Shown: piece by piece, positions 55,374 to 64,000 of the stretch
How positions within the stretch are numbered: the stretch's first letter is position 1
Layout: each line of letters starts with the position of its first letter
Assembly: GCF_001559775.1 (NCBI RefSeq)
Contig: NZ_LOHX01000152.1
Location: 89,967 to 153,966, forward strand
Reading direction: 5' to 3'
Length of the DNA stretch: 64,000 nt
Origin: Streptobacillus felis
GTDB taxonomy: Bacteria > Fusobacteriota > Fusobacteriia > Fusobacteriales > Leptotrichiaceae
Notes under the pieces: generated by a model
Databases searched by the model: none
Told to the model about the DNA's origin: nothing
Seen by the model: only the letters and a program-made list of their open reading frames with translations
Position numbers and translations under genes: made by a program

Positions 55374-55402
55374 TTGATAATAATCACAATATATGGTATA
55401 AT
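55374..55402 (+). promoter_or_regulatory. Promoter of groES-groEL
   Basis: TTGATA (55374-55379) and TATAAT (55397-55402) are 17 nt apart with a TG just before the -10 (extended). I see no CIRCE inverted repeat (TTAGCACTC-N9-GAGTGCTAA) between here and the groES start, so HrcA control is not visible. Confidence 0.82.
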
Positions 55403-55435
55403 TTAAAGAAAATTTCACATAGAAAGGTGTATGAA

Positions 55436-57305
<1,870 letters not shown>

Positions 57306-57313
57306 GTGATATA

Positions 57314-58168
57314 ATGAGAAAGAAAAAAAACATTATAAAAAGATTCTTTTTATTTGGATTAATGTTATTGATTTTTTTTCTAAATAGAAATAGAATTTTT
57401 AATATTACTAAAGTAATGTTATCTGATATTAATTTTAAATTAGTAGACACCAAAACTTTAATTTATAATAGTTATATGAAGTATAATCAAAAATTAGATT
57501 ATTTAAGAAATGTCAAAGAAAATGTAGATGAATTAGAAAAATTAAAATCAGAAATACAATTATTAACTGCAGAAAAAATGGAACTTCAAAAAATAGTAGA
57601 AGAAAATATAGAATTAAGAACTTATCTTGAACTTGAAAATACTGATAATAAAAATTTTGTAGTTGCAGAAGTAATACTTAAAGATAATTTACAAGATCAG
57701 GATATAATATATATTAATAAAGGTAAAAATCAAGGAATAACTGAAAATTCACCTGTAATATTAAATGGTAAATTAATTGGTAAGATTAATAAAGTTTCTG
57801 AAAAATATTCTGAAGTTTATTTATTGTCTAATCCTAATTTTAAAATGTCTGTAAATGTTAATAATATTTTTACAGGTATTATTCGTGGAAAAGGTTCTTT
57901 AAATTTTGTGATTAAGAATTTCAATGTTGAGAATTCGGAAAAAATATTTCAATTTGATATTGAAACTTCTGGAATTAGTGAACTTTATCCTAAGGGATTA
58001 CCTATAGGAAGCTTTAGATTAGAAGATAAAACTAAACTTATAGATAATAAAGAACTTAATTTTACTATAAGTGATAGAATCATAGGAATAAATACTGTAG
58101 TAGTTTATCAATATGATAATAATAAATTGAAATTATTAAAGGAAATAGAAGGGGAAGAAAATAGATGA
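57314..58168 (+). CDS. mreC: Rod shape-determining protein MreC
   Basis: MreC is an inner-membrane scaffold of the elongasome. The 284-residue protein has a single N-terminal membrane segment (about 10-25), then a coiled coil (about 60-105) and the MreC beta domain (NKGKNQGITENSPVILNGKLIGKI, LYPKGLPIGSF). The layout fits. It overlaps the next gene by 4 nt. rodA is elsewhere in the window (22158); mreB and mreD are not seen next to it. Confidence 0.9.
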   Translation: MRKKKNIIKRFFLFGLMLLIFFLNRNRIFNITKVMLSDINFKLVDTKTLIYNSYMKYNQKLDYLRNVKENVDELEKLKSEIQLLTAEKMELQKIVEENIELRTYLELENTDNKNFVVAEVILKDNLQDQDIIYINKGKNQGITENSPVILNGKLIGKINKVSEKYSEVYLLSNPNFKMSVNVNNIFTGIIRGKGSLNFVIKNFNVENSEKIFQFDIETSGISELYPKGLPIGSFRLEDKTKLIDNKELNFTISDRIIGINTVVVYQYDNNKLKLLKEIEGEENR

Positions 58169-58668
58169 AAAAGTTATTAATAGTATCGTTGTTGTTTGTC
58201 AATATCTCTTTTTCTAAAACTTTTCAATTTTTACAACAAAATTTTAGTGCAGAAGTAATTGAGAATTTTTTGATAAATAATAAGAAAAAAATAAAAAAAT
58301 ATAAATTTGATTACACCCCTGACGTTGTAAAATTAGAAGTAATAGAACCAAAATTAAATAAAGGTGAAGTAATTACATACACGAGTGGTAAAAAAACATT
58401 ATACTCACCTAAAATTAAACAAACAGTACAACAAAAATTAAGTAATGAAGATAGTTCTATTTATTCAATATTAGAGGAATTATCTAAAATGGATAAAAAA
58501 GAAACTTATGAGAATAAAAATAAGAAATATATATTTGAAAATGATATTTTAATAGAAATAATAGCAGACAAATACAGTATTAAAATTAAGGAATATATTG
58601 GAAATAAACCGAAAAAAATACAGTATATTTCTAATACAGTAACTCTTGAATATTTGATTAATTACTAA
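58165..58668 (+). CDS. Small exported protein of unknown function
   Basis: I do not recognise this 167-residue protein. A hydrophobic N-terminus (MKKLLIVSLLFVNISFS) suggests a signal peptide, and the remainder is lysine-rich and beta-prone (YTSGKKTLYSPKIKQT). It overlaps mreC by 4 nt and shares an A with the recO start, so it is probably co-expressed with them. Position after mreC hints at an envelope role, which is speculation. Confidence 0.65.
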   Translation: MKKLLIVSLLFVNISFSKTFQFLQQNFSAEVIENFLINNKKKIKKYKFDYTPDVVKLEVIEPKLNKGEVITYTSGKKTLYSPKIKQTVQQKLSNEDSSIYSILEELSKMDKKETYENKNKKYIFENDILIEIIADKYSIKIKEYIGNKPKKIQYISNTVTLEYLINY

Positions 58669-59315
58669 TGAAAATTATAAATGATGTTGCTATTATTTTA
58701 AATAAAAAAGAAATATCGGGAAGTAGCATTTTAGTTACATTATTTACCAAAAAACATGGTAAAGTATCGGCAATAATATTTAATGCCAGAAATTCTAAGA
58801 AAAAGCATTTAGCATCTTTAATGCCATTAAGTATTTCAGATGTTGAAATAGAAATAAAAAATAGTTCAAAAATAATTACAAATAGTATATTACAGCATAG
58901 TTTTCAAAATTCTATGAATAAAATTGAAAAATTACAACTATTATTCTATATAGCTCATTCTTTAAATCAAGTATTAGAATTTGATAATCCAGATGAGGAA
59001 TTATATAATAAAAGTATAGAGATTATTCAATATATAGATGCTTTAGATAATGAATTAATTGAAAATATAGATTTTGAAAGATATATTTTGATTACTTTTT
59101 TAAGAAGATTAATGGTAGTTTTAGGAATATTTGATCTTAATCAATTAGTTAATCAATATGATTTACTTAATCAATATAATGATTATGTTGAATATTCAAA
59201 AACTAGCGTTTTAAATAATCCAAATAGTTTAATTACATTGTTAAACTGCTTTGAAGGGTATATTAATAATTATTTCGAAATAAAATTAAATTATAAAAAA
59301 ATATTGATACTTTAA
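58668..59315 (+). CDS. recO: DNA repair protein RecO
   Basis: RecO helps load RecA at single-strand gaps via RecR. The 215-residue protein has the N-terminal OB fold (DVAIILNKKEISGSSILVTLFTKKHGKVSAIIFN) with the GKVSA strand, and the helical C-terminal region. It lacks the zinc-finger cysteines of some RecO proteins, which is common. It overlaps the gene before it by 1 nt and meets the next at its stop. Confidence 0.86.
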   Translation: MKIINDVAIILNKKEISGSSILVTLFTKKHGKVSAIIFNARNSKKKHLASLMPLSISDVEIEIKNSSKIITNSILQHSFQNSMNKIEKLQLLFYIAHSLNQVLEFDNPDEELYNKSIEIIQYIDALDNELIENIDFERYILITFLRRLMVVLGIFDLNQLVNQYDLLNQYNDYVEYSKTSVLNNPNSLITLLNCFEGYINNYFEIKLNYKKILIL

Positions 59316-59329
59316 TGAAGGAGATAGAG

Positions 59330-59794
59330 ATGAAGACTAATTACATATTCGAGAAAATATATGTAGATGGAATTAACTTAAATTTACAAGCAAAAAATAA
59401 AAATGCATTATTAAAAGAAATGTTTAAAGGTTTAGAAAATAATGAAAATATTATAAACAAAGAAAAAGCATTTGAGGATTTATTAGAAAGAGAAGTTTTA
59501 GGTACTACTGGAATAGGAAGAGGAGTTGCTATCCCTCATGCAAAAACGGACGCAGTTAAGGATATAATAATTACAGTTGGTGTAGTTAAAGATGGAATAG
59601 AATATGAAGCAGTAGACGAAGAAAAAGTAAATACTTTATTTATGTTTTTATCTCCAGTTGAATTAAGTAGAGAATATTTAACAATATTAGCAAAAATTTC
59701 TAGATTTTGTCAAAGTGAAAATTTTAGAAAAAAACTTTTAGAATGTGAAAGTAAAGAAGAATTAATTGATTTAATAAAGAGTAAGGAAGTTTAG
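59330..59794 (+). CDS. PTS EIIA (fructose/PtsN type)
   Basis: The 154-residue protein is a fructose-type EIIA domain. The phosphorylated His is H70 in VAIPHAKTD; GTTGIGRG and HAKTDAVKDIIITVGVVKDG are hallmarks. No EIIB/C follows, so it may be a PtsN-like regulator rather than a sugar-specific enzyme. I chose the ATG at 59330 because AAGGAG (59318-59323) is 6 nt upstream. An ATG at 59315 has no ribosome binding site. Confidence 0.87.
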   Translation: MKTNYIFEKIYVDGINLNLQAKNKNALLKEMFKGLENNENIINKEKAFEDLLEREVLGTTGIGRGVAIPHAKTDAVKDIIITVGVVKDGIEYEAVDEEKVNTLFMFLSPVELSREYLTILAKISRFCQSENFRKKLLECESKEELIDLIKSKEV

Positions 59795-59802
59795 GGGTTA
59801 TT

Positions 59803-60267
59803 ATGAAGTGTCCATATTGTGGTGATAAAGAAACTAGAGTAGTTGATAGTCGTTCATATAGTGATGGGAATTCTATAAAAAGAAGACGTCAATGTGATAT
59901 TTGTAATAAAAGATTTAATACTATAGAAAAGATATTTAATTTACCTATAGTTGTAATTAAAAAAAATGGTGAGATAGAAGAGTTTGATAGAAATAAGGTA
60001 TATCAAGGTATTATAAGATCTCTTGTGAAAAGAACTTATGTTCAAAATAAAGTTGATGAGATGATAGATGAGATAGAAAGAGATATATTAACTAATTATG
60101 ATGGAAAGATTAATAGTAATAGATTAGGTGATATGATACTTGAAAAATTATTTCTTTTTGATGAGGTTGCTTATATTAGATTTGCGTCGGTATATAATAA
60201 GTTTGAAAATTTAGATAGTTTCTTAAATACGATAAAAGAAGTTAAAAAAAGAAAAGAGAAGAGATAA
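59803..60267 (+). CDS. nrdR: Transcriptional repressor NrdR
   Basis: NrdR represses ribonucleotide reductase genes. The 154-residue protein has an N-terminal zinc finger with C3, C6, C31 and C34 (MKCPYC, RRQCDIC) and an ATP-cone domain (NGEIEEFDRNKVYQGII). This is the full family layout. No ribonucleotide reductase gene or NrdR box is nearby. It lies 8 nt after the EIIA gene. Confidence 0.95.
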   Translation: MKCPYCGDKETRVVDSRSYSDGNSIKRRRQCDICNKRFNTIEKIFNLPIVVIKKNGEIEEFDRNKVYQGIIRSLVKRTYVQNKVDEMIDEIERDILTNYDGKINSNRLGDMILEKLFLFDEVAYIRFASVYNKFENLDSFLNTIKEVKKRKEKR

Positions 60268-60268
60268 A

Positions 60269-60643
60269 ATGAAAAAAAAACTATATACAATATTATTTAT
60301 TTTTCTGTTTTTCTTAATATTTACTACATTATTATTTAGAATATATAATAATATGAAATTAAGTAGAGAAATGAATATGAAGTTAACTGAAAGTACTGAA
60401 AAATATGAAAAATTAAAACAAGAAAAGGAAAAACTTCAGAAAGAATTAGAAGAATCTAGAAAAGGTATTAATAAAGAAAAATTTGTTAGAGATAATCTTA
60501 ATATGAAAAAAGAAGGAGAAAGAATATATAAGATAGTTAATAATGAAGAAGAAAAAAATGAAGAAAATTCTAAAGTTGATGTAGAAACTGATAAAGAAGA
60601 AAATACAAAAACTGACAAAGAGAATAAAGAAAACGGAGAATAA
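60269..60643 (+). CDS. DivIC/FtsB-like septum formation initiator
   Basis: This 124-residue protein has one membrane segment (about residues 5-25) and a short coiled coil (about 30-70). The DivIC/FtsB-type phrase KFVRDNLNMKKEGERIYKIV follows. The acidic C-terminal tail (EEKNEENSKVDVETDKEEN) is longer than usual. It would act in the divisome as part of the FtsLB/DivIC complex. It starts 1 nt after nrdR. Confidence 0.78.
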   Translation: MKKKLYTILFIFLFFLIFTTLLFRIYNNMKLSREMNMKLTESTEKYEKLKQEKEKLQKELEESRKGINKEKFVRDNLNMKKEGERIYKIVNNEEEKNEENSKVDVETDKEENTKTDKENKENGE

Positions 60644-60644
60644 T

Positions 60645-61127
60645 ATGTATAATTTAAAAGATAAAATAAATGAAGTCAAAATAATTAATCCTGATGAAAA
60701 AGTTAAATATAGGCTTTCTAATACATATTTTTTTAGAAGTTTTGTATTAGCAGGTATAATAATGTTTACCATATTTTATGTAGGTAAAGATATATTAAGT
60801 AGTGAATTTTCAAAAGATTATGTATACTTAATAATAGTATTAGGATTATTTGTATATATTATATTTCATCTATATACTGTATTTAAATTTAAAATTATTG
60901 TAGATAAAAATAATATTATTGATGATAAAAATAAATTGTTAGTTAAAGATATTACTAAATTAAGTATAAGAGTAATGAAAATTTCAAATAAAATTAATGA
61001 AAATTGTCTAGTTATTACTACTAAAGACAATAAAGAATATGTATACAGATTAAATATTAATAATAAATTTAAGTTTATTAAACAAATTTCTTTATTATCA
61101 AATAATGAAGTAATAATAGAGGGGTAG
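60645..61127 (+). CDS. Membrane protein of unknown function, two helices
   Basis: This 160-residue protein has two predicted membrane segments near residues 30-80 and a soluble beta-rich C-terminus (KIIVDKNNIIDDKNKLLVKD, CLVITTKDNKEYVYRL). This resembles PH-like membrane proteins, but I cannot place it in a named family. It lies 1 nt after the DivIC gene and 7 nt before the LolC/E-like gene. Confidence 0.62.
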   Translation: MYNLKDKINEVKIINPDEKVKYRLSNTYFFRSFVLAGIIMFTIFYVGKDILSSEFSKDYVYLIIVLGLFVYIIFHLYTVFKFKIIVDKNNIIDDKNKLLVKDITKLSIRVMKISNKINENCLVITTKDNKEYVYRLNINNKFKFIKQISLLSNNEVIIEG

Positions 61128-61134
61128 AGTTTAA

Positions 61135-62286
61135 ATGATAGAATTTTTTATAGCAAAAAGACATATTATTGAAAGAAAATTTCAATCAATAGTTTCCATA
61201 TTAGGTATAGCAATTGCATTAACTGTTTTTGTTGTCTCTCTTGCTATTTCTAATGGATTAAAGAATAATATGTTGAATTCACTTCTTTCACTTTCACCAC
61301 ATGTTAGTGTAGATATTTATCAAGACTATCAGGAACAATATCTTGATATTAGTAAAGAATTTGAACAATATGACATAAAGAAAATTAATTATAGATTACA
61401 AGCTCAAGGATTAGTTAGTGTAAACGGATACTCTACATCTACATTAATTATAGGGACTAAACTAGAGGATTTAGATATAAATATAGTTGAAGGTAAAATA
61501 GAAAGTAATGAACTAACATCAGTATTAGTGGGTAATGAATTTTTAAAAAAAACAGGTACAGTTTTAGGAGATGAAATTACGGTTTTAACATCAGAAATGA
61601 GGGAAATTAAAGCTAAAATATCTGGTGTATTTAAAACAGGTTTTTATAATTATGACTCAGATTTATTATTATTTCCACTTGAAACTCTTCAAATTTTAGA
61701 AGAAAGAGGAGAAGTGGTATCAACCGTTTCTATTTTAGTGGATAATCCAACTAATATAGAAAAACTAGATATTTTGGTTAGGGATATAAATGAAAATTAT
61801 GGAGATAAAGTTTTTGCAAGAAGTTGGAGTATGGATAATCAAAGTTTATTAAGTGCAATAAATTTTGAAAAATTTGTATTAGTTTCAATACTAAGTTTAA
61901 TAATATTAATTGCATCTTTTGCAATATCTGTAATTTTAAATATGATAGTAAGAGAGAAAATAACTGATATTGGGATTTTGAAAGCAACTGGATATAATGA
62001 CAGGAATATTTTAAAAATATTTCTATTTGAAGGTCTAATAATAGGAATAGTGGGAATGATAATATCTATATTACTTTCACCATTAATAATAATATTTTTA
62101 AGAATAATATTTAAATATTATGTGACAACTACTTATTATTTAGATACATTACCTATAAGAATTAGTATAGTTGAAATGATAATTATCTATTTTATATCAT
62201 TTATACTTATACTACTATCAACTATACTTCCTTCTATTAAGGCATCAAAAATGAATCCAACTGAAGCAATAAAATATAATAATTAG
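61135..62286 (+). CDS. LolC/LolE-like ABC transporter permease
   Basis: The 383-residue protein opens FFIAKRHIIERKFQSIVSIL, with a first membrane segment (GIAIALTVFVVSLAISNGL) typical of LolC/E. A large periplasmic domain follows (about 45-245), then three membrane segments with an FtsX domain. SVILNMIVREKITDIGILKATGYNDRNI is conserved. LolCDE moves lipoproteins from the inner to the outer membrane, so this supports a diderm cell. One permease gene is seen, whereas many bacteria have two (LolC, LolE) and some one (LolF). Confidence 0.87.
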   Translation: MIEFFIAKRHIIERKFQSIVSILGIAIALTVFVVSLAISNGLKNNMLNSLLSLSPHVSVDIYQDYQEQYLDISKEFEQYDIKKINYRLQAQGLVSVNGYSTSTLIIGTKLEDLDINIVEGKIESNELTSVLVGNEFLKKTGTVLGDEITVLTSEMREIKAKISGVFKTGFYNYDSDLLLFPLETLQILEERGEVVSTVSILVDNPTNIEKLDILVRDINENYGDKVFARSWSMDNQSLLSAINFEKFVLVSILSLIILIASFAISVILNMIVREKITDIGILKATGYNDRNILKIFLFEGLIIGIVGMIISILLSPLIIIFLRIIFKYYVTTTYYLDTLPIRISIVEMIIIYFISFILILLSTILPSIKASKMNPTEAIKYNN

Positions 62287-62294
62287 GAGTAAAA

Positions 62295-62954
62295 ATGCTT
62301 GAATTAAAAGATGTAGGTAAAACATATGTAACTAAAGCTGAAAAAATAGAAGTATTAAAGGATATAAATTTTAAATTTGAAAATGGTGATTTTTTTTCTA
62401 TACAGGGTAAATCTGGTAGTGGTAAGACAACTTTATTAAATATTTTAGGATTACTTGATTTTCCAACTGAGGGTGAAGTATTTATAGATGGAGAAAAAGT
62501 ACTGAATAATAAATTGACAGATTTAAGAAGGAAAAAAGTTGGTTTTGTTTTTCAATTTCACTATTTATTAAATGAATTTACTGCACTAGAAAATGTGATG
62601 ATACCAGCATTAGTTGATGGTAAAAATAGAAAAAAAGAAATAGAAGAAAAAGCAAAAAAAATATTAGAAGAGGTTGGTTTAAAAGAAAGAATTAATCACA
62701 AACCAAATGAACTTTCAGGTGGAGAAAAACAAAGAGTTGCTATTGCGAGAGCTTTAATAAATGAACCTGAAATTATTCTTGCTGATGAACCTACAGGAAA
62801 TTTAGATTATGAAACTAGTAATTTGATTAATGAACTATTTGTGAATTTAAATAAAAAAGGGCAAGGAATAATAATAGTTACTCATAGTATAGAGCTAGCT
62901 AATTTGGCCAAAGTAAAATATAAGATAGAAAATGGTAAATTAAAACAAATTTAA
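62295..62954 (+). CDS. LolD-like ABC transporter ATPase
   Basis: The 219-residue ATPase has Walker A GKSGSGKTT (38-46), Q-loop FQFHYLLNEFTALENVMIP, signature LSGGEKQRVA and Walker B IILADEPTGNLD. The FHYLLNEF(T) loop matches LolD over the related FtsE or MacB. It starts 8 nt after the permease and is its partner. Lipoproteins found in the window (13731, 15884, 28232) would be candidate cargo; that is inference. Confidence 0.9.
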   Translation: MLELKDVGKTYVTKAEKIEVLKDINFKFENGDFFSIQGKSGSGKTTLLNILGLLDFPTEGEVFIDGEKVLNNKLTDLRRKKVGFVFQFHYLLNEFTALENVMIPALVDGKNRKKEIEEKAKKILEEVGLKERINHKPNELSGGEKQRVAIARALINEPEIILADEPTGNLDYETSNLINELFVNLNKKGQGIIIVTHSIELANLAKVKYKIENGKLKQI

Positions 62955-62956
62955 AC

Positions 62957-62984
62957 TTGAAAAAAAAGATTTTGAGGGTATAAT
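62957..62984 (+). promoter_or_regulatory. Promoter of the hpf gene
   Basis: TTGAAA (62957-62962) and TATAAT (62979-62984) are 16 nt apart, and lie about 33 nt upstream of the chosen ATG. Confidence 0.78.
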
Positions 62985-63016
62985 ATAGTAAGGAAGCAAT
63001 GAAGGGAAGTGCTATT

Positions 63017-63325
63017 ATGAAAATAATTATTAGTGGTAAACAATTAGAAATGACAGAACCTATTAAGGAATATGTTGAAAGTAAAATTTCCAAAATTACT
63101 AAGTATCTAGAAAATATTAATGAAACTCATGTAACATTAACTGTTGAACCTACAAAATCTGAAGGTAAAATATATAAAGCAATTGCTACAGTTTATGCAC
63201 CAAATAAAACACTTAGACAAGAAGAAAGTGATCCAGATTTATATGCTGCTATAGATAATTTATCATCAGGATTAGAAAGACAAGTTAGAAAATATAAAGA
63301 AAAAATGAAAGATAGAACAGAATAA
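63017..63325 (+). CDS. hpf: Ribosome hibernation promoting factor (short form)
   Basis: HPF binds the 30S decoding centre and inactivates ribosomes in stress. The product shows IISGKQLEMTEPIKEYVESKISKI, and VYAPNKTLRQEESDPDLYAAIDNL. The 102-residue length lacks the C-terminal dimerisation domain of long HPF. I chose the ATG at 63017 because AAGGGAAG lies about 6-8 nt upstream. An upstream ATG at 62999 has poor spacing to a ribosome binding site. Confidence 0.9.
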   Translation: MKIIISGKQLEMTEPIKEYVESKISKITKYLENINETHVTLTVEPTKSEGKIYKAIATVYAPNKTLRQEESDPDLYAAIDNLSSGLERQVRKYKEKMKDRTE

Positions 63326-63340
63326 AATATTGTATTATTT

Positions 63341-63378
63341 AATTCCTCAAAACTATTGTTTTGGGGAATTTTATTTTT
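63341..63378 (+). terminator. Terminator after hpf
   Basis: AATTCCTCAAAAC (63341-63353) and GTTTTGGGGAATT (63358-63370) form a 13-bp stem (one G-T pair) with loop TATT and a downstream T-run. Confidence 0.9.
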
Positions 63379-63420
63379 AAATAGGTAATGTTTACAATGA
63401 AATGCACACAATAAAAAATA

Positions 63421-63478
63421 TGGACTAAATACCATAAATACAGGATTTTAATCTTGTTTGGTATATGGTCCATTTTTT
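63421..63478 (+). repeat. Large imperfect hairpin upstream of the transposase gene
   Basis: The two arms are 63421-63434 and 63459-63472 (11 of 14 positions paired), with an inner stem 63440-63447 / 63450-63457. A run of T follows. It may be a terminator for read-through or an element end. Confidence 0.6.
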
Positions 63479-63485
63479 GATTTCA

Positions 63486-63514
63486 TTGACACAATAGCTA
63501 TAACTTTTTAAAAT
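63486..63514 (+). promoter_or_regulatory. Promoter of the IS30-type transposase
   Basis: TTGACA (63486-63491) and TAAAAT (63509-63514) are 17 nt apart and lie about 100 nt before the transposase ATG. Confidence 0.62.
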
Positions 63515-63612
63515 AGGTGTGTTGGAATAATATTTTGTTCTACATTTTTAGGAGCAAATGCACAATTTTTTTTAAATGAAATGCACAAAATTAACTAAGA
63601 ATGGAGATAAAA

Positions 63613-64000
63613 ATGCAATTAAAAATTAATGATAGAATTAAAATTGAAATGTATTTAAGAAAAGGTAAATCAATAAAATATATTTCAGAATTAATAGGGG
63701 TTTCTTATCACACAATACTTAGAGAGATTACCAATAGAAGGGTACTAAAATTTAATTCTAGATTACCATATGGACATATTTCAACAATTGATGAACATAA
63801 TTGTGACATATTAAAGAAACAACCTGTAGTTTGTAATAAGTGCCCTAGATTTCATAAAAATAATTGTACCCATGATTTTGTTGTTTATGATTCTATTAAG
63901 GCTAATGAAATATATTTAGAAGGTAAAAAGAAAAAAAGTACACCAAAAAGAGATAAATTTCTTAAATTAGTTGAAAAATATATAAAAAGAGGTCAACCAA
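63613..64000 (+). CDS. IS30-family transposase, 3' end cut by the window
   Basis: The frame from ATG 63613 is open to the right edge (129 codons visible). The N-terminal helix-turn-helix reads RIKIEMYLRKGKSIKYISEL followed by IGVSYHTILREI, like IS30 transposases. A cysteine cluster (VCNKCPRF...C) and FVVYDSIKANEIYLEGKKKK follow, as in the Firmicutes-type members. The catalytic DDE domain lies beyond the window. GGAG is 8 nt upstream of the ATG. Whether the element is whole cannot be seen. Confidence 0.85.
   Translation, partial: MQLKINDRIKIEMYLRKGKSIKYISELIGVSYHTILREITNRRVLKFNSRLPYGHISTIDEHNCDILKKQPVVCNKCPRFHKNNCTHDFVVYDSIKANEIYLEGKKKKSTPKRDKFLKLVEKYIKRGQP

Larger units (their letters stand above)
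63396..63587 (+). repeat. Direct repeats of a 13-bp motif before the transposase
   Basis: AATGAAATGCACA occurs at 63396-63408 and 63575-63587, and a 9-bp version, AAATGCACA, at 63556-63564. Nearby bases match too (17 of 19 over the longer span). The copies lie before the IS30-type gene and bracket a hairpin and a promoter. They may be insertion-element ends or target sites. Not proven. Confidence 0.6.

Noticed and set aside
55380..55435. CIRCE operator before groES
   Set aside because: No 9-nt inverted repeat with a 9-nt spacer matching the CIRCE consensus was found.

Overview
The window is very AT-rich (my estimate is under 30% G+C) and gene-dense, with short intergenic gaps. It looks like the chromosome of a fermentative, double-membraned bacterium of the Fusobacteriota, probably Leptotrichiaceae (Streptobacillus/Sneathia-like). 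That placement is inference from base composition, Firmicutes-like gene content (RNase J, RNase Y/YmdB, PerR, YitT, PTS enzymes) and outer-membrane traits (LolC/E-LolD-like transporter, several lipoproteins); no rRNA or other phylogenetic marker was compared. Nearly all genes are on the + strand. The only well-supported minus-strand genes are an M24 peptidase (12515-13522) and a YbaK-type deacylase (40804-41283).

Layout. 1-7971: RNase J, an unusual propeller/uracil-DNA glycosylase fusion, guaB, ligA and asnA, closed by a terminator. 8024-12520: perR, then a four-gene oligopeptide/dipeptide ABC transporter (two ATPases, two permeases, no binding protein). 12515-17923: the minus-strand M24 peptidase with an in-frame stop near its 5' end, a large repeat-containing lipoprotein, a small lipoprotein and RNase Y. 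17937-24105: ymdB, cmk, alr, cvpA, an M16 protease, rodA and an RluA-type synthase, tightly packed and often overlapping. 24120-27527: a cold-shock gene and a second, compact peptide/nickel-type ABC transporter, also without a binding protein. 27557-38609: O-methyltransferase, GHL10 lipoprotein, uvrB, ArsC/Spx-like protein, xseA, dCMP deaminase, smc and an L,D-transpeptidase. 38669-41397: VUT/YhhQ and YitT membrane proteins, rplS and YbaK.

41434-50708: mnmA, two uncharacterised proteins, rsmB, a CCA-adding-type nucleotidyltransferase fused to a Nudix domain, a SPOUT-like RNA methyltransferase, a mannose-type EIIA, a membrane protein, rimM and trmD. This is a strongly RNA-modification-centred run. 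50747-54048: ankyrin protein, PTS enzyme I, small membrane protein and DJ-1/PfpI. 54100-57305: M29 aminopeptidase and groES-groEL. 57314-62954: mreC, an exported protein, recO, a ptsN-like EIIA, nrdR, a divIC/ftsB-like gene, a membrane protein and a LolC/E-LolD-like pair. 63017-63325: short HPF. The right edge cuts an IS30-family transposase preceded by repeats and a large imperfect hairpin.

Most of the window is core housekeeping: RNA decay and modification, DNA repair, cell-wall and shape genes, and peptide uptake. I saw no CRISPR array, phage, rRNA or tRNA. The most unusual items are the propeller-UDG fusion, the nucleotidyltransferase-Nudix fusion, the early stop codon in the M24 peptidase, two binding-protein-less peptide transporters and the repeat structure beside the IS30 element. 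I found no convincing wholly new multi-gene system.
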